In this document: positions 9,312-18,075 of the stretch, piece by piece | Layout of the letters: each line of letters starts with the position of its first letter | Numbering within the stretch: the stretch's first letter is position 1 | Assembly: GCF_001426225.1 (NCBI RefSeq) | Contig: NZ_LMRT01000001.1 | Span: forward strand, 599,090 to 663,089 | Source: Allobosea sp. Leaf344 | Lineage (GTDB): Bacteria > Pseudomonadota > Alphaproteobacteria > Rhizobiales > Beijerinckiaceae | DNA length: 64,000 bases | Direction of reading: 5' to 3' | The notes under the pieces: model-generated | What the model was told of the DNA's origin: nothing | Databases searched by the model: none | Seen by the model: the letters and a program-made list of their open reading frames with translations, nothing else | Translations under genes and position numbers: made by a program

Positions 9312-10055
9312 ATGGCTGAACCGCAGGACAATCCTATCGCCCTCGTCACGGGCGGCGCCCGTGGGATCGGCCGGGCCATCGTCGAGCGCCTCTGCGCCGA
9401 CGGCTTTGCGGTCGGCATCCTCGATCGCGAGGCCGGGGCCGCGACGGCGCTGGTGAAGGAGCTCGAGACGCAGGGCCATAGCGTCTTCTTCGAGCCGATC
9501 GATCTCGCCGATCATGCCGGGCTCTCGGCGCTGGCGGAACGGCTGCCGGTGGCGCAGGCGCTGATCAACAATGCCGGCATCTTCGAGAACAAGCCGTTCT
9601 TCGATCTCGGGGCCGGCGATTTCGGCCGGATGATGGATGTGAACGTCACCGCTCTGTTCCTGCTCTCGCAGGCGGTGGCACGGCGGATGGGCAAGGGCGG
9701 GCGCATCGTCAACATCGCTTCGCGCACATTTTTGGGCGCTCGCAACCATGCCCATTACGTCGCCTCAAAAGCCGCCGTTGTCGGCCTGACGCGAGCGATG
9801 GCGATGGAACTTCTGCCACTCGGCATCGCCGTCAATGCGGTGGCGCCGGGTGGAGTCGCGACCGAGATGGTGGCTCAGCAGTCGGAAGAGGCGCGCGTGG
9901 CCTTGCTCGCCCAGCAGCCGACAGGCGCGCTCGCCGCGCCTGAGGACATCGCCCACGCCGTTGCCTTTCTCGCCTCGCCGGGCACCAACTTCATTTACGG
10001 CCAGATCCTGCTCGTCGACGGCGGCAAATCGCTCGGCGGCGGCATGGGCGGCTGA
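9312..10055 (+). CDS. SDR-family NAD(P)-dependent oxidoreductase
   Basis: 247 residues, classical short-chain dehydrogenase. The cofactor motif is TGGARGIG near residue 14; NNAG is present; the catalytic pair is Tyr149 and Lys153 in HYVASK. The nucleotide-binding region has ILDRE, with an acidic residue after the second strand that suggests NAD(H). It starts 30 bp after livF and ends 4 bp before the flavoprotein gene, so it is co-transcribed with the importer. It probably oxidises an alcohol or reduces a ketone on the imported compound; the substrate is unknown. Confidence 0.9.
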   Translation: MAEPQDNPIALVTGGARGIGRAIVERLCADGFAVGILDREAGAATALVKELETQGHSVFFEPIDLADHAGLSALAERLPVAQALINNAGIFENKPFFDLGAGDFGRMMDVNVTALFLLSQAVARRMGKGGRIVNIASRTFLGARNHAHYVASKAAVVGLTRAMAMELLPLGIAVNAVAPGGVATEMVAQQSEEARVALLAQQPTGALAAPEDIAHAVAFLASPGTNFIYGQILLVDGGKSLGGGMGG

Positions 10056-10059
10056 GGGC

Positions 10060-11781
10060 ATGGCGATGAGCGAAGGCTTTGACGAAATCCGCGATGTCGT
10101 CGTGATCGGCTCGGGGGCCGGCGGCATGTCGGCGGCGATCACGGCCGCCAAAGCCGGGCTCGATGTGCTGCTGATCGAAAAGAGCGAATATGTCGGCGGC
10201 AGCACCGCCGTCTCGGGCGGCGCGATGTGGGTGCCCGAAAATCCGCACGCCGCCAAGGCCGGTCATGCCGACACCCGCGAAGCGGCGATGACCTATCTCG
10301 AAGCCGTGCTCGGCAATCGCCTGCGGCCGGACATGATGCGCGCCTTCCTCGACAACGGGCCGGAGATGGTCCGCTTCTTCGAGCGCGAGACGGCGCTGAA
10401 ATTCGAGGCGCGCGCCTACTCGCCGGATTACCAGCCCGAGCAGCCCGGCGCCTCCAGGGGGGGTCGGACGATCGATCCCGCGCCCTATGATGGCAACGAA
10501 CTCGGCGCCGATTTCGCCCTGCTTCGCCCGCCGCTGAAGGAATTCACGGTGCTCGGCGGCATGATGGTCAACCGCAAGGATATCGATGCGCTGGTCGGTC
10601 GTTTCCGCAGTCTGGCGAATTTCAGGCGCAGCGCGAAACTCCTGATCCAGTACGGGCTCGACCGACTTCGCCATCCGCGCGGCGCGCGGCTGCTGATGGG
10701 CAATGCGCTGGCGGGTCGCCTGCTGAAATCGGCGCGGCAGGCCGGCGTGGACATCCGCACGCAGGCATCAGCGGGCGAGCTGGTCCTCGAGGACCGCTCC
10801 GTCGTCGGCGTCACCGTCGATGCGGCGCAGGGCAAGCGCCGCATCGGTGCACGGCGCGGCATCGTGCTGGCGAGCGGCGGCTTCCCGGCCAATGCCGCGA
10901 TGCGCGGGGAGCACATGCCGCATGCCGAGGTGCATCGCTCGATGGCGCCGAAGACCGATACCGGCGACGGCATCAATCTGGGCCTCTCGGCCGGCGGGGC
11001 CTTGTGCGACGACAATTTGGGGGCGGCCTTCTGGACGCCGGTCTCCGTGCTGAAGAAGCCGGATGGCAGCGAAGTGCAGTTTCCCCACCTCATCCTCGAC
11101 CGGGCCAAGCCCGGCCTTATCGCCGTAGACGGGCAGGGCCGGCGTTTCGTCAATGAGGCGACCTCCTATCACGGCTTCGTCGAGGCGATGCATGCGAACG
11201 GAGCCGTGCCCGCCTTCCTCGTCTGTGACAGCGACTTCCTGCGCAGATACGGGCTCGGCCTCGTTCACCCTGGGCTCAAGACGCCGAAGGCTTTCGTTGA
11301 AGCCGGCTATCTTTTCGAGGGCGAGAGCGTCGCAGCGCTCGCGGGGCGCATCGGCGTTCCCGTTGCGGCGTTGAGAGAAGCGATCGCCGGCATGAACGCC
11401 GCTGCGAGAACCGGCACGGATACCGCCTTCGGCAAGGGCTCGAGCGAGTACAACCGCTATCTCGGCGATCCCAATCACAAGCCCAATGCCTGTCTCGGGC
11501 CGATCGAGACCGCGCCTTTCTACGCCGTGAAGGTCTGGCCCGGCGATATCGGCACCGCGACCGGCCTGACCTGCGATCCGCAGGCCCGTGTGCTCGGCCG
11601 AGACGAGCAGCCTGTCGCCGGACTCTACGCCTGCGGCAATGACATGAATTCGATCATGGCCGGTGCCTATCCGGGCGCCGGTATCACGCTCGGCCCCGCG
11701 CTCACCTTCGGCTTCATCGCCGGGCGGGCGCTCGCGGCCGAGCCCGACCGCCTGCCGCGCCGAGAAGAGGCATTCCGATGA
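10060..11781 (+). CDS. FAD-dependent oxidoreductase, 3-ketosteroid-delta1-dehydrogenase / fumarate-reductase flavoprotein family
   Basis: 573 residues. The N-terminal FAD motif is VVVIGSGAGGMSAAITAAKA with Glu in LLIEKSEYVGG. GGSTAVSGGAMWVPEN is very like the corresponding stretch of KstD enzymes, and the C-terminal FAD contact AGAYPGAGITLGPALTFGF is also typical. Family members introduce a C=C bond next to a carbonyl, or reduce one. Between SDR genes and next to a homogentisate pathway, it could desaturate or aromatise a cyclohexenone-like intermediate (inference). ATG at 10060 is chosen because upstream in-frame codons overlap the SDR gene. Confidence 0.88.
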   Translation: MAMSEGFDEIRDVVVIGSGAGGMSAAITAAKAGLDVLLIEKSEYVGGSTAVSGGAMWVPENPHAAKAGHADTREAAMTYLEAVLGNRLRPDMMRAFLDNGPEMVRFFERETALKFEARAYSPDYQPEQPGASRGGRTIDPAPYDGNELGADFALLRPPLKEFTVLGGMMVNRKDIDALVGRFRSLANFRRSAKLLIQYGLDRLRHPRGARLLMGNALAGRLLKSARQAGVDIRTQASAGELVLEDRSVVGVTVDAAQGKRRIGARRGIVLASGGFPANAAMRGEHMPHAEVHRSMAPKTDTGDGINLGLSAGGALCDDNLGAAFWTPVSVLKKPDGSEVQFPHLILDRAKPGLIAVDGQGRRFVNEATSYHGFVEAMHANGAVPAFLVCDSDFLRRYGLGLVHPGLKTPKAFVEAGYLFEGESVAALAGRIGVPVAALREAIAGMNAAARTGTDTAFGKGSSEYNRYLGDPNHKPNACLGPIETAPFYAVKVWPGDIGTATGLTCDPQARVLGRDEQPVAGLYACGNDMNSIMAGAYPGAGITLGPALTFGFIAGRALAAEPDRLPRREEAFR

Positions 11782-12398
11782 AACTCTACCAATCCGCCAC
11801 TTCGCCTTTCGTGCTCAAGGTCCGGATCGTCGCCGCCGAGCTCGGCCTGCTCGACCGGATCGAAATGCTCGACGTATCGCAGGAATATAAGTCCGGTGGG
11901 CCGCTCGCGCGCGAGCAGAACATCATAAAGAGCAATCCGCTCGGCCAGGTTCCGACCCTGTTGCTCGAAGACGGCTCGACGATCGCCGACAGCCGCGTCA
12001 TCTGTGAATATCTCGATGAGCAGGGCGGCGGCTCGCTGTTCCCGGCCGAGTCCAAGGCGCGATGGAACGCCCTGACCGAACAGAGCTATGGCGACGGCCT
12101 GCTGGATGCCGCACTCGCCGCCCGCTACGAGGTCCTGCTGCGCAGCGAGGAGCAGCGTTGGCAGCGCTGGATCGATGGGCAACTCGCCAAGGTCCATGCC
12201 ACGCTCGACCTGATCGAGAGCAAGGCCGCCGGCTTCGGCGGGCGCGTCGATATCGGCACGATCACCTTCTATTGCGCGATGTCCTATCTCGACCTGCGCT
12301 TCGCCGAGCTGAACTGGCGCGATGGCAGGCCGCAGGCGGCGCGATGGTTCGCCGAGATCGCCCAGCGTCCCGCCTTTGGCGGCCAGAAGCTAGGCTGA
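11778..12398 (+). CDS. glutathione S-transferase family protein
   Basis: 206 residues. The N-terminal thioredoxin-like domain contains SATSPFVLKVRIVAAELGL and the glutathione-contacting NPLGQVPTLLLEDG followed by ADSRVICEYLD. The C-terminal half is all helical. The start overlaps the flavoprotein stop by 4 nt (ATGA). It is a different protein from the zeta-class isomerase at 14050. It may use glutathione in an isomerisation or conjugation step of the same pathway, but its substrate is not evident. Confidence 0.88.
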   Translation: MKLYQSATSPFVLKVRIVAAELGLLDRIEMLDVSQEYKSGGPLAREQNIIKSNPLGQVPTLLLEDGSTIADSRVICEYLDEQGGGSLFPAESKARWNALTEQSYGDGLLDAALAARYEVLLRSEEQRWQRWIDGQLAKVHATLDLIESKAAGFGGRVDIGTITFYCAMSYLDLRFAELNWRDGRPQAARWFAEIAQRPAFGGQKLG

Positions 12399-12421
12399 GT
12401 CCGAAACGGCAGGAGGCGGCG

Positions 12422-13252
12422 ATGCGCGCCAATCTCGAACTCTCCGGCCGGACCGTTCTGATCACCGGCGGCGCCTCCGGCATCGGGCGGGAATGTGCGC
12501 TGGCGCTGGCCCGAGAAGGCGCCGCCATCGCCATCGCCGATTCCAACGAGCGAGGTGCGACCGAGACAGTCTGCGAGATCGCGGCGCTTGGAGCCCGCGC
12601 CGTCGTGGCGAGCTTCGATGTCCGCAGTCCGACCGACACCGAGGCGGCCATCGAGGCGGTCGAGCGCGACCTCGGTCCGCTCGATGGGCTGATCACGGCC
12701 GCCGGCATATCCCGCCCTGCGCCAGCGACCGACCTCGCTGCCGAGAGCTGGGAAGCCGTGATCGGCGTCAATCTCTCCGGAACCTTCTATTCCTGTCAGG
12801 CGGCGGGCCGGCGCATGGTCGCACGCGGGCGCGGCGCCATCGTCACGATCGGCTCGGTCTCTTCGCTCGGCGGCCAATCCGGCCGCGCGCATTACTGTGC
12901 CTCCAAAGCCGGTGTCGTCGGATTGACGCGCGATCTCGCGATCGAATGGGGTTCACGTGGCGTGCGGGTGAACTGCATCGGCCCGAGCGCGACCGATACA
13001 CCGATGATCCGCCGCGGCATCCCCGAAAACTTCGTCTCGCGGGTTATGGAGGACCGTACGCCGCTCGCGCGGCTGGCTCAGCCTTCGGAGGTGGCCTCGG
13101 TCTGCTTGTTCCTGCTTTCGGACCTCGCGAGCTTCGTGAACGGCGCGCTCATCATGGTCGATGGCGGCGTCTCGGCCGGCTTCTTCACACGCGGCCATGG
13201 CCGCGACTTCTCCTCCCAGACCCTGCTCGCGCAGGGCGTCTACAGCGAATGA
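12422..13252 (+). CDS. SDR-family oxidoreductase
   Basis: 276 residues; the ATG at 12422 follows an AGGAGG-like ribosome-binding site. The cofactor motif is TGGASGIG; the active site is Tyr158/Lys162 in HYCASK, preceded by the serine of TIGSVSSLGG. An extension of about 25 residues after the usual DGG end (GFFTRGHGRDFSSQTLLAQG) is slightly longer than usual and could shape the substrate site. It is co-transcribed in the putative homogentisate-feeding operon. Confidence 0.9.
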   Translation: MRANLELSGRTVLITGGASGIGRECALALAREGAAIAIADSNERGATETVCEIAALGARAVVASFDVRSPTDTEAAIEAVERDLGPLDGLITAAGISRPAPATDLAAESWEAVIGVNLSGTFYSCQAAGRRMVARGRGAIVTIGSVSSLGGQSGRAHYCASKAGVVGLTRDLAIEWGSRGVRVNCIGPSATDTPMIRRGIPENFVSRVMEDRTPLARLAQPSEVASVCLFLLSDLASFVNGALIMVDGGVSAGFFTRGHGRDFSSQTLLAQGVYSE

Positions 13253-13265
13253 CCCGGAGACCGAC

Positions 13266-14036
13266 ATGAGCAAACTCGCCCTCGTCACCGGCGCCGGCCG
13301 CGGTATCGGGGCGGCCATCGCCCGGAAGCTCGCTGTGGACGGCTGGCGCGTCGCCGTCTGCGACCAGATGAAGGAGCCGGCAGCGGCGGTCGCGACCGCG
13401 CTACCGGGCTCCGGCCATAGCGGCTGGGCCGTCGACGTGTCCGACGAGGCCTCGGTCGAGTTGCTGTTCGAGGCGGTCGAGGCGGCGCATGGGCCGGTGA
13501 CCGGGCTGGTCTGCAATGCCGGCGTCCTGCTGATGGGCGCCGATGGCGAACGGCCGACCATCTTCGACATGACGCTCGACGACTGGGAGAAGACCCATGC
13601 CGTCAATACCCGCGGCGTCTTCCTGAGCATCCGGGCCTATGCGCGCCGGCGCAGGGCGTTGCCGGTCGAGAGCGGGCGCATCACCACGACGAGTTCCGTT
13701 GCGGCCGAACTCGGCGGCTATCGCGGCTCGGCGAGCTACATCTCGTCGAAATCCGCGATCCTCGGCTTCACCAAGGCGATGGCGCGCGAGCTATCGTCGC
13801 TCGGGATCACCGTCAATTGCGTCGCGCCCGGCGTGATCGACGCGCCGATGCTTGCCGCTGCGACGCCACGTTCGGCCGCGCCGGGCTCGATGGATGCGCT
13901 AGCGCAAGCCGTGCCGCTCGGCCGGCTCGGGACGCCCCAGGATATCGCCGGGGCCGTATCCTTCCTGCTCTCGGAACAGGCGTCCTACGTCACGGGCGCG
14001 ACGATCGACGTCAATGGCGGATACCGCATGGCCTGA
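13266..14036 (+). CDS. SDR-family oxidoreductase
   Basis: 256 residues. TGAGRGIG binds the cofactor; CNAG replaces the usual NNAG; the catalytic pair is Tyr158/Lys162 in SYISSK. It begins 13 bp after the previous SDR and ends 13 bp before maleylacetoacetate isomerase. Three different SDRs in one operon imply several alcohol/ketone steps, or a substrate family rather than one compound. Confidence 0.9.
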   Translation: MSKLALVTGAGRGIGAAIARKLAVDGWRVAVCDQMKEPAAAVATALPGSGHSGWAVDVSDEASVELLFEAVEAAHGPVTGLVCNAGVLLMGADGERPTIFDMTLDDWEKTHAVNTRGVFLSIRAYARRRRALPVESGRITTTSSVAAELGGYRGSASYISSKSAILGFTKAMARELSSLGITVNCVAPGVIDAPMLAAATPRSAAPGSMDALAQAVPLGRLGTPQDIAGAVSFLLSEQASYVTGATIDVNGGYRMA

Positions 14037-14049
14037 TTGGGAGCCCAAC

Positions 14050-14679
14050 ATGATCCTGCACGGTTATTTCCGCTCCTCGGCCGCCTGGCGCACGCGAATC
14101 GCCTTCAACCTCAAGGGCGTGGCACCGCAAAGCGTCCACAATCTGCGCGGCGGCGCCCAGAACGAGCCAGCCTATGCGGCTATCAACCCGCAGAAGCTGA
14201 TCCCCGCGCTGGAGTTGGACGATGGCACCGTCCTCACGCAATCGCTGGCGATCATCGGCTGGCTCGATCGAGAGGTGCCCCGGCCGCCGCTCTTCCCAGC
14301 CGACAACGTCCTGCGCGCCCGTGTCGAGGCCTTCGCGCTGGTCATCGCTTGCGAAACCCATCCCTTCCAGAACCCGAAAATCCAGAAGCGCCTACAGGGC
14401 AAGGGTTTCTCGGAAGCGGACATCAAGGAGTGGCTCGCGACCGCGATGAGCGAGGGCCTGAGCGCCTGCGAAAGGCTCATCCAGGACCAGCCCGGCCCGT
14501 TCTGCTTCGGCGCAGCGCCGACGCTGGCCGATATCTGCCTCGTGCCGCAGATCGGCAGCGCGCGGCGCTATGGGATCGAACTCACGCCTTATCCGAAGCT
14601 CGTCGCCATCGACGCGCATTGCGCCGCACTGCCCGCCTTCATCGCGGCAAGGCCCGACCAGCAGCCCGACGCCGACTGA
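14050..14679 (+). CDS. maiA: maleylacetoacetate isomerase (zeta-class GST)
   Basis: 209 residues. It would convert maleylacetoacetate to fumarylacetoacetate with glutathione as cofactor, linking hmgA and fumarylacetoacetase. The zeta-class signature SSAAWRTRIA sits at residues ~9-18, followed by NPQKLIPALELDDG with the glutathione-site contacts and TLTQSLAIIGWLD-like sequence. The C-terminal domain has TLADICLVPQ. The ATG at 14050 is preferred because GGGAG lies 6-10 nt upstream; the in-frame ATG at 14014 overlaps the previous gene. Confidence 0.93.
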   Translation: MILHGYFRSSAAWRTRIAFNLKGVAPQSVHNLRGGAQNEPAYAAINPQKLIPALELDDGTVLTQSLAIIGWLDREVPRPPLFPADNVLRARVEAFALVIACETHPFQNPKIQKRLQGKGFSEADIKEWLATAMSEGLSACERLIQDQPGPFCFGAAPTLADICLVPQIGSARRYGIELTPYPKLVAIDAHCAALPAFIAARPDQQPDAD

Positions 14680-14685
14680 GCCGGT

Positions 14686-15468
14686 TCACATCAGGATGCG
14701 CATCAGCTCGTTCTGAGAGGAAATGCCGAGCCTCGCATAGGCGCGCTTGCGATAAGTCAGCACGGTGTTGATACCGACGCCGAGTTCAAGCGCGATGCCT
14801 TCCGAAGTCAGGCCGGCGGCGACGAGCGCGCAGACATCTCGCTCGCGCTTCGACAGGCCGGGCGCGGCCTTCTCCAGCCGGGCATGAAAATCCTGCGCGG
14901 CCCCGCGGCCTCCCGTCGGCTTCGTAACCTCGTAATGCCGCCAGAGTGCCGCCATCAGGAGCGGCGCGCTCTCCATCAGATTATCGATCTCCGCCTCGCT
15001 GAAGCTCTCCTTGCGGCGACGGTAGATGCTGAGACGGAGCGTACCGGTCGCGCGGCGCTGCAAAAGCGAGAAGCGCTCGGACAACCCGACCGAGAGATAG
15101 CATTCGCTGCGATAGGCGGAGCTTTCGATGTCGCCCGCCTTCATCCGTACGCCCCAGCAATCGGCCTCGTCGCCGTCATCGAGGGCGATCGCGTTGGCCG
15201 GATCGGCGCCCCAGTGCCGCGACACGTAGCGGCGGGCGATGTCGAGCGCCGGCTGACCAGAATTGTAGTGGTTCTCGGCCAGCAGCGTGTGCACATCGCC
15301 ATTGGGCGCAGCGACGAAGGCGGTGACGATTTCGGTGCCGGTGAAACGGCGGGCAATATCGAACAAGCCGCTGGAAAAATCGGAGCGACCGACGCTTTCG
15401 ATCACGCGCGGCATGGTTGCCAAGATACCGCGCGCCGCCAAGGCCTGCTGGATGGCCACAAGCTGCAT
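14686..15468 (-). CDS. LuxR-type helix-turn-helix regulator
   Basis: 260 residues. The C-terminal ~60 residues form a LuxR/GerE HTH: LSKRERDVCALVAAGLTSEG, IALELGVGINTVLTYRKRAY, then a final helix. The N-terminal ~180 residues contain no receiver-type aspartate region or recognisable acyl-homoserine-lactone pocket and look like a small-molecule sensor of GAF-like length. The gene converges on maiA with 6 bp between stops. Regulation of the catabolic operon is plausible but not shown. Confidence 0.85.
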   Translation of the reverse strand: MQLVAIQQALAARGILATMPRVIESVGRSDFSSGLFDIARRFTGTEIVTAFVAAPNGDVHTLLAENHYNSGQPALDIARRYVSRHWGADPANAIALDDGDEADCWGVRMKAGDIESSAYRSECYLSVGLSERFSLLQRRATGTLRLSIYRRRKESFSEAEIDNLMESAPLLMAALWRHYEVTKPTGGRGAAQDFHARLEKAAPGLSKRERDVCALVAAGLTSEGIALELGVGINTVLTYRKRAYARLGISSQNELMRILM

Positions 15469-15868
15469 TCGAACCTCCCGCCGGCCTCTCTTTCAGTCCG
15501 GCTTGCAGCCGGCGGTGAAGGCCTTTTCAGGCTTACAGCGATACCAGTATCCAACTTCGCATGCAAACTTTCGGACGGCCCCTCCCGGCGTACCTAGTGC
15601 CAGGCAAACGCCACCGGCGACCTCCCCCGACACCCGCGCGCGCAACTCCTCCACGCCGAACAGACCCTATCGTCAGGTCCGAAAAACTCCGCGCCGCGTC
15701 GTCTATCGTCCGCCGCGTCCCAGGTGTGAAACAGCCAGCGCTGCAGCTGCGAGCAGCGCGGCCATGGCGAAGGTCGCTTGCAGTCCGGCCTCGCCGCCGG
15801 TGCCAGGACGCCGGATGGCAGGTCGAATGGCGCCGGCGATCAGGCACGGCGCGTCCGAACGGAGCGCG
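15469..15868. other. non-coding stretch with gene remnant
   Basis: No intact gene is seen here. Just upstream of the luxR start is a perfect short palindrome, CCGGCT-TGC-AGCCGG (15498-15512), a possible operator or hairpin in its leader. The right part holds the decayed transporter end described separately. The remaining bases show no codon bias in any frame. Confidence 0.5.
15703..15840 (-). pseudogene. possible C-terminal remnant of an MFS-type transporter
   Basis: On the minus strand a frame ending in TAG at 15703 reads IAGAIRPAIRRPGTGGEAGL and then ATFAMAALLAAAALAVSHLG. The order of a glycine-rich loop followed by a final hydrophobic helix is what is seen at the end of major-facilitator transporters. 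Nothing upstream in the frame looks transporter-like, because the aquaporin gene ends 29 bp away. If real, it is a truncated leftover. Confidence 0.3.
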
Positions 15869-16594
15869 TCACTCCGCCGGGGCCGTGCCCACCACCTGCC
15901 CGCGCGGATCCTCGCTCAGCCAGCGATAGACGAGCCCGCCGAGCGCGCCGCCGATGAGCGGCGCGACCCAGAACAGCCAGAGCTGCGCCATCGCCCAGCC
16001 GCCGACGAACAGGGCCGGCCCCGTGCTGCGCGCCGGATTCACCGAGGTGTTGGTGACGGGAATGCTGACCAGATGGATCAGGCACAGGCCGAGACCGATC
16101 GCCAGCGGCGCGAAGCCGGCCGGCGCCTTGCCATGGGTGGCTCCCATGATGATGAACAGGAACATCATGGTCATGACGACTTCGGTGAGAAACGCCGAAA
16201 CCAGGCTGTAGCGCCCCGGAGAATGCTCGCCAAAGCCGTTGGCGGCGAAGCCCTTGGCCAGATCGAAGCCCGGCGCCCCGCTCGCGATCAGATACAGCAG
16301 CAAGGCGGCGACGACCCCGCCGACCAGCTGCGCCACCACATAGGGAAGGATCTGGCTCGTCGGAAAACGCCCGCCCGCAGCGAGGCCGACCGTGACCGCC
16401 GGGTTGAGGTGACAGCCCGAGATATGGCCGATCGCATAGGCCATCGTCACGACGGTGAGACCGAAGGCGAGCGACACGCCGAGGAGGCCGATTCCAACCT
16501 GGGGAAAGCCCGCTGCGATCACGGCGCTGCCGCAACCGGCGAATGTCAGCCAGAACGTGCCGATGGCTTCGGCGGCGAGCTTCTTGCTGTCCAT
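15869..16594 (-). CDS. aqpZ: aquaporin Z
   Basis: 241 residues with six membrane helices and two half-helices carrying the NPA motifs (HLNPAVTVG and [11 protein letters not shown]). The arginine after the second NPA, and the small/His filter residues typical of water-selective channels, fit AqpZ rather than a glycerol facilitator. The N-terminus [20 protein letters not shown] is canonical. It would let water cross the inner membrane. It is an isolated gene with no operon partner, and the tandem repeat array at 16731-16897 lies upstream of its start. Confidence 0.95.
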   Translation of the reverse strand: MDSKKLAAEAIGTFWLTFAGCGSAVIAAGFPQVGIGLLGVSLAFGLTVVTMAYAIGHISGCHLNPAVTVGLAAGGRFPTSQILPYVVAQLVGGVVAALLLYLIASGAPGFDLAKGFAANGFGEHSPGRYSLVSAFLTEVVMTMMFLFIIMGATHGKAPAGFAPLAIGLGLCLIHLVSIPVTNTSVNPARSTGPALFVGGWAMAQLWLFWVAPLIGGALGGLVYRWLSEDPRGQVVGTAPAE

Positions 16595-17053
16595 TGCCGG
16601 TTCCCCCCAGAACGCCGCCTCATCCTGCCGCCCGCTGCGGATGCGGTCAATCGGGCACGAAGAGCTAACTCGTTCAGCGCCTGCCGCCGCGTGGTGCGTT
16701 GGGAAGCGCGCGGTTCGATATGGGCGGCCCGGCTGGTCAGGCTCGACGGCTGGATACAGAGCCGGCTGGTTAGGCTCGGGCGTGTGGATAAAGATCCGGA
16801 TAGTGAGGCTCGACCGCTGGATACAGATCCAGCTGGTCAGGCCCGACCGGCTGGATCAAGATCCGGCTGGTCAGTCTCGACCGTGTGGATACAGAGGGGA
16901 GACATGGGTCTCCGGCCCACGCGCCATCGGCCCGCCACACAAGCGGCGCGTCCGACACGACTTGAACGGTGACCATTGCCGCCTCGGGCGCTGCCCAGTC
17001 AGAAATCCCGCATTGCCGAGCGCGCCGCGATCGGCTATCCACACTCCACGGTT
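16595..17053. other. intergenic region upstream of aqpZ with tandem repeats
   Basis: This 459-bp gap contains no convincing gene. It holds the aqpZ leader and promoter, although no clear -35/-10 pair stands out, and the five-unit tandem repeat listed separately. It ends at the tRNA-Arg gene. Confidence 0.6.
16731..16897. repeat. five degenerate tandem copies of a 33-34-bp repeat
   Basis: Units start at 16731, 16764, 16798, 16831 and 16865 and alternate 33, 34, 33, 34 and 33 bp. Each begins with a variant of GGCTGGTCAGGCTCGAC and ends with a variant of TGGATACAGATCC. At the junction of units 3 and 4, CTGGAT-ACAG-ATCCAG forms a perfect 6-bp hairpin, and other junctions form weaker versions. 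No spacers of independent sequence are present, so it is not a CRISPR array. Function is unknown. Confidence 0.85.
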
Positions 17054-17131
17054 TGCGCCCGTAGCTCAGCTGGATAGAGCGTTGCCCTCCGAAGGCAAAG
17101 GTCACACGTTCGAATCGTGTCGGGCGCGCCA
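17054..17131 (+). tRNA. tRNA-Arg (anticodon CCG)
   Basis: A full cloverleaf can be folded. The acceptor stem is GCGCCCG with CGGGCGC, followed by G and an encoded CCA. The D-arm reads GCTCAGCTGGATAGAGC. The anticodon arm is TTGCC-CTCCGAA-GGCAA, giving anticodon CCG for the arginine codon CGG. The T-arm is ACACG-TTCGAAT-CGTGT. The gene stands alone, and its 3' end borders the accessory region that begins with a broken insertion sequence. Confidence 0.97.
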
Positions 17132-17437
17132 TTTTCCTCTCTTTTTTGATAGTTTTTTCATGCGGCAAGCCATCGGCGGCGAGTCTTTTGTCGACCATAG
17201 CCACCGGTAACCATTTTGCCGCCGCCGTGTTGTCGGTAGCCGGCCCGCAGCGACCAAAGCCCAAAGGGCGCTCACCATCATCGGGCGGGGGGCAGAACCG
17301 GATGACATCCTAGGTTGTCCGGGGAGGAGACCGTCCCTATGCGGACTCTAGGAAGGTCCACTCACTGGTCAGCTGCGCTGACCTCTTACTTTTTTCTCCC
17401 CAAGTCCGAGAGAGAGTCCTGAGTTTGCTTTCTGGCC
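17132..17437. other. spacer after tRNA-Arg
   Basis: About 300 bp with no supported gene. It begins with T-rich runs directly after the tRNA and contains one hairpin with a T-tract (17367-17396). The right boundary is the end of the transposase remnant. No copy of the tRNA 3' end that could mark an attachment site was found by eye in the rest of the window. Confidence 0.5.
17367..17396 (+). terminator. Rho-independent terminator-like hairpin
   Basis: GGTCAGC-TGC-GCTGACC forms a 7-bp perfect stem with a 3-nt loop and is followed by a T-rich run ending in six T. Orientation is plus. It may serve the tRNA transcript or be part of the end of the insertion sequence remnant. Confidence 0.4.
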
Positions 17438-17439
17438 CT

Positions 17440-18075
17440 AAGCGGCCTGTTTTTCCAGCGTGGATTTGAGTGCGAACTCGGCGGGCGTGATGTTGCCGAG
17501 GGCCGAGTTGGGTCGGTTCCGGTTGTAGTCCTCCTTCCATGAGGTGACGGCGCTGCGAGCTTCAGCGAGCGTCGAGAACGGCGTGTCGTTGAGGCACTCA
17601 TCCCTGAAGCGCGCGTCGATGCTCTCGCCGAAGGCGTTCTGCGTCGGCTTGCCGGGGCGATGCAGTGCCACGCGACGCCGGTCTCCTGGCATTAGCGCAG
17701 GATCGCCATCGAGGTGACTCGGTGCCGCTGTCGGACCCGATGTTCTCGGCCGACAGGAAGTGCGAATGATATCATCCAGTTCGCGGGCACCCGCAGGCCC
17801 GAAAGCGAGGTGTTGGCGGCGAGCGCCAGGCACTTGCGCGTATAGCCGTCGACGAAGGCGAGCACCCTGGAGCGGCGACCATCCGTGATCCTGGTAGCAC
17901 AACCGCCGGCGCCCTCCGCCACGGAATTCTTCGCCTCGCGCCAAAGCACATCGTCCGGCCGGGTGCCCGTGTAAGGCACCGTCGAGCAGTCGAGCTTCGA
18001 GGCCAGGGACGGCTTTCCGCTTTCGCCAGTCTCGCCTCCGCCGATGATAGAGCGGCAAATTTGCACTAGCCTCAT
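17440..18075 (-). pseudogene. IS3-family transposase (OrfB) remnant, frameshifted
   Basis: The C-terminal part (about 17440-17668) reads GKPTQNAFGESIDARFRDEC then SWKEDYNRNRPNSALGNITP, the end of an IS3-type integrase domain including its catalytic Glu. The preceding part is in another frame (17692-18075) with LAFVDGYTRKCLALAANTSL, containing the first catalytic Asp. The middle segment that should hold the second Asp is split by shifts. At least one frameshift separates the blocks and no orfA or clear terminal inverted repeats are seen, so the element is dead. Confidence 0.8.

Noticed and set aside
15533-15847. 104-codon minus-strand frame upstream of luxR as a real gene
   Set aside because: Its translation is Arg-rich with no ribosome-binding site. 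A different frame on the same strand carries a transporter-like remnant, which better explains the DNA.
16731-16897. CRISPR array
   Set aside because: The units are directly adjacent and there are no unique spacers; no cas gene is present in the window.
17054-17131. tRNA-Arg 3' end as a phage attachment site
   Set aside because: No integrase gene and no second copy of the tRNA 3' end were found in the window, so an attachment site cannot be supported.
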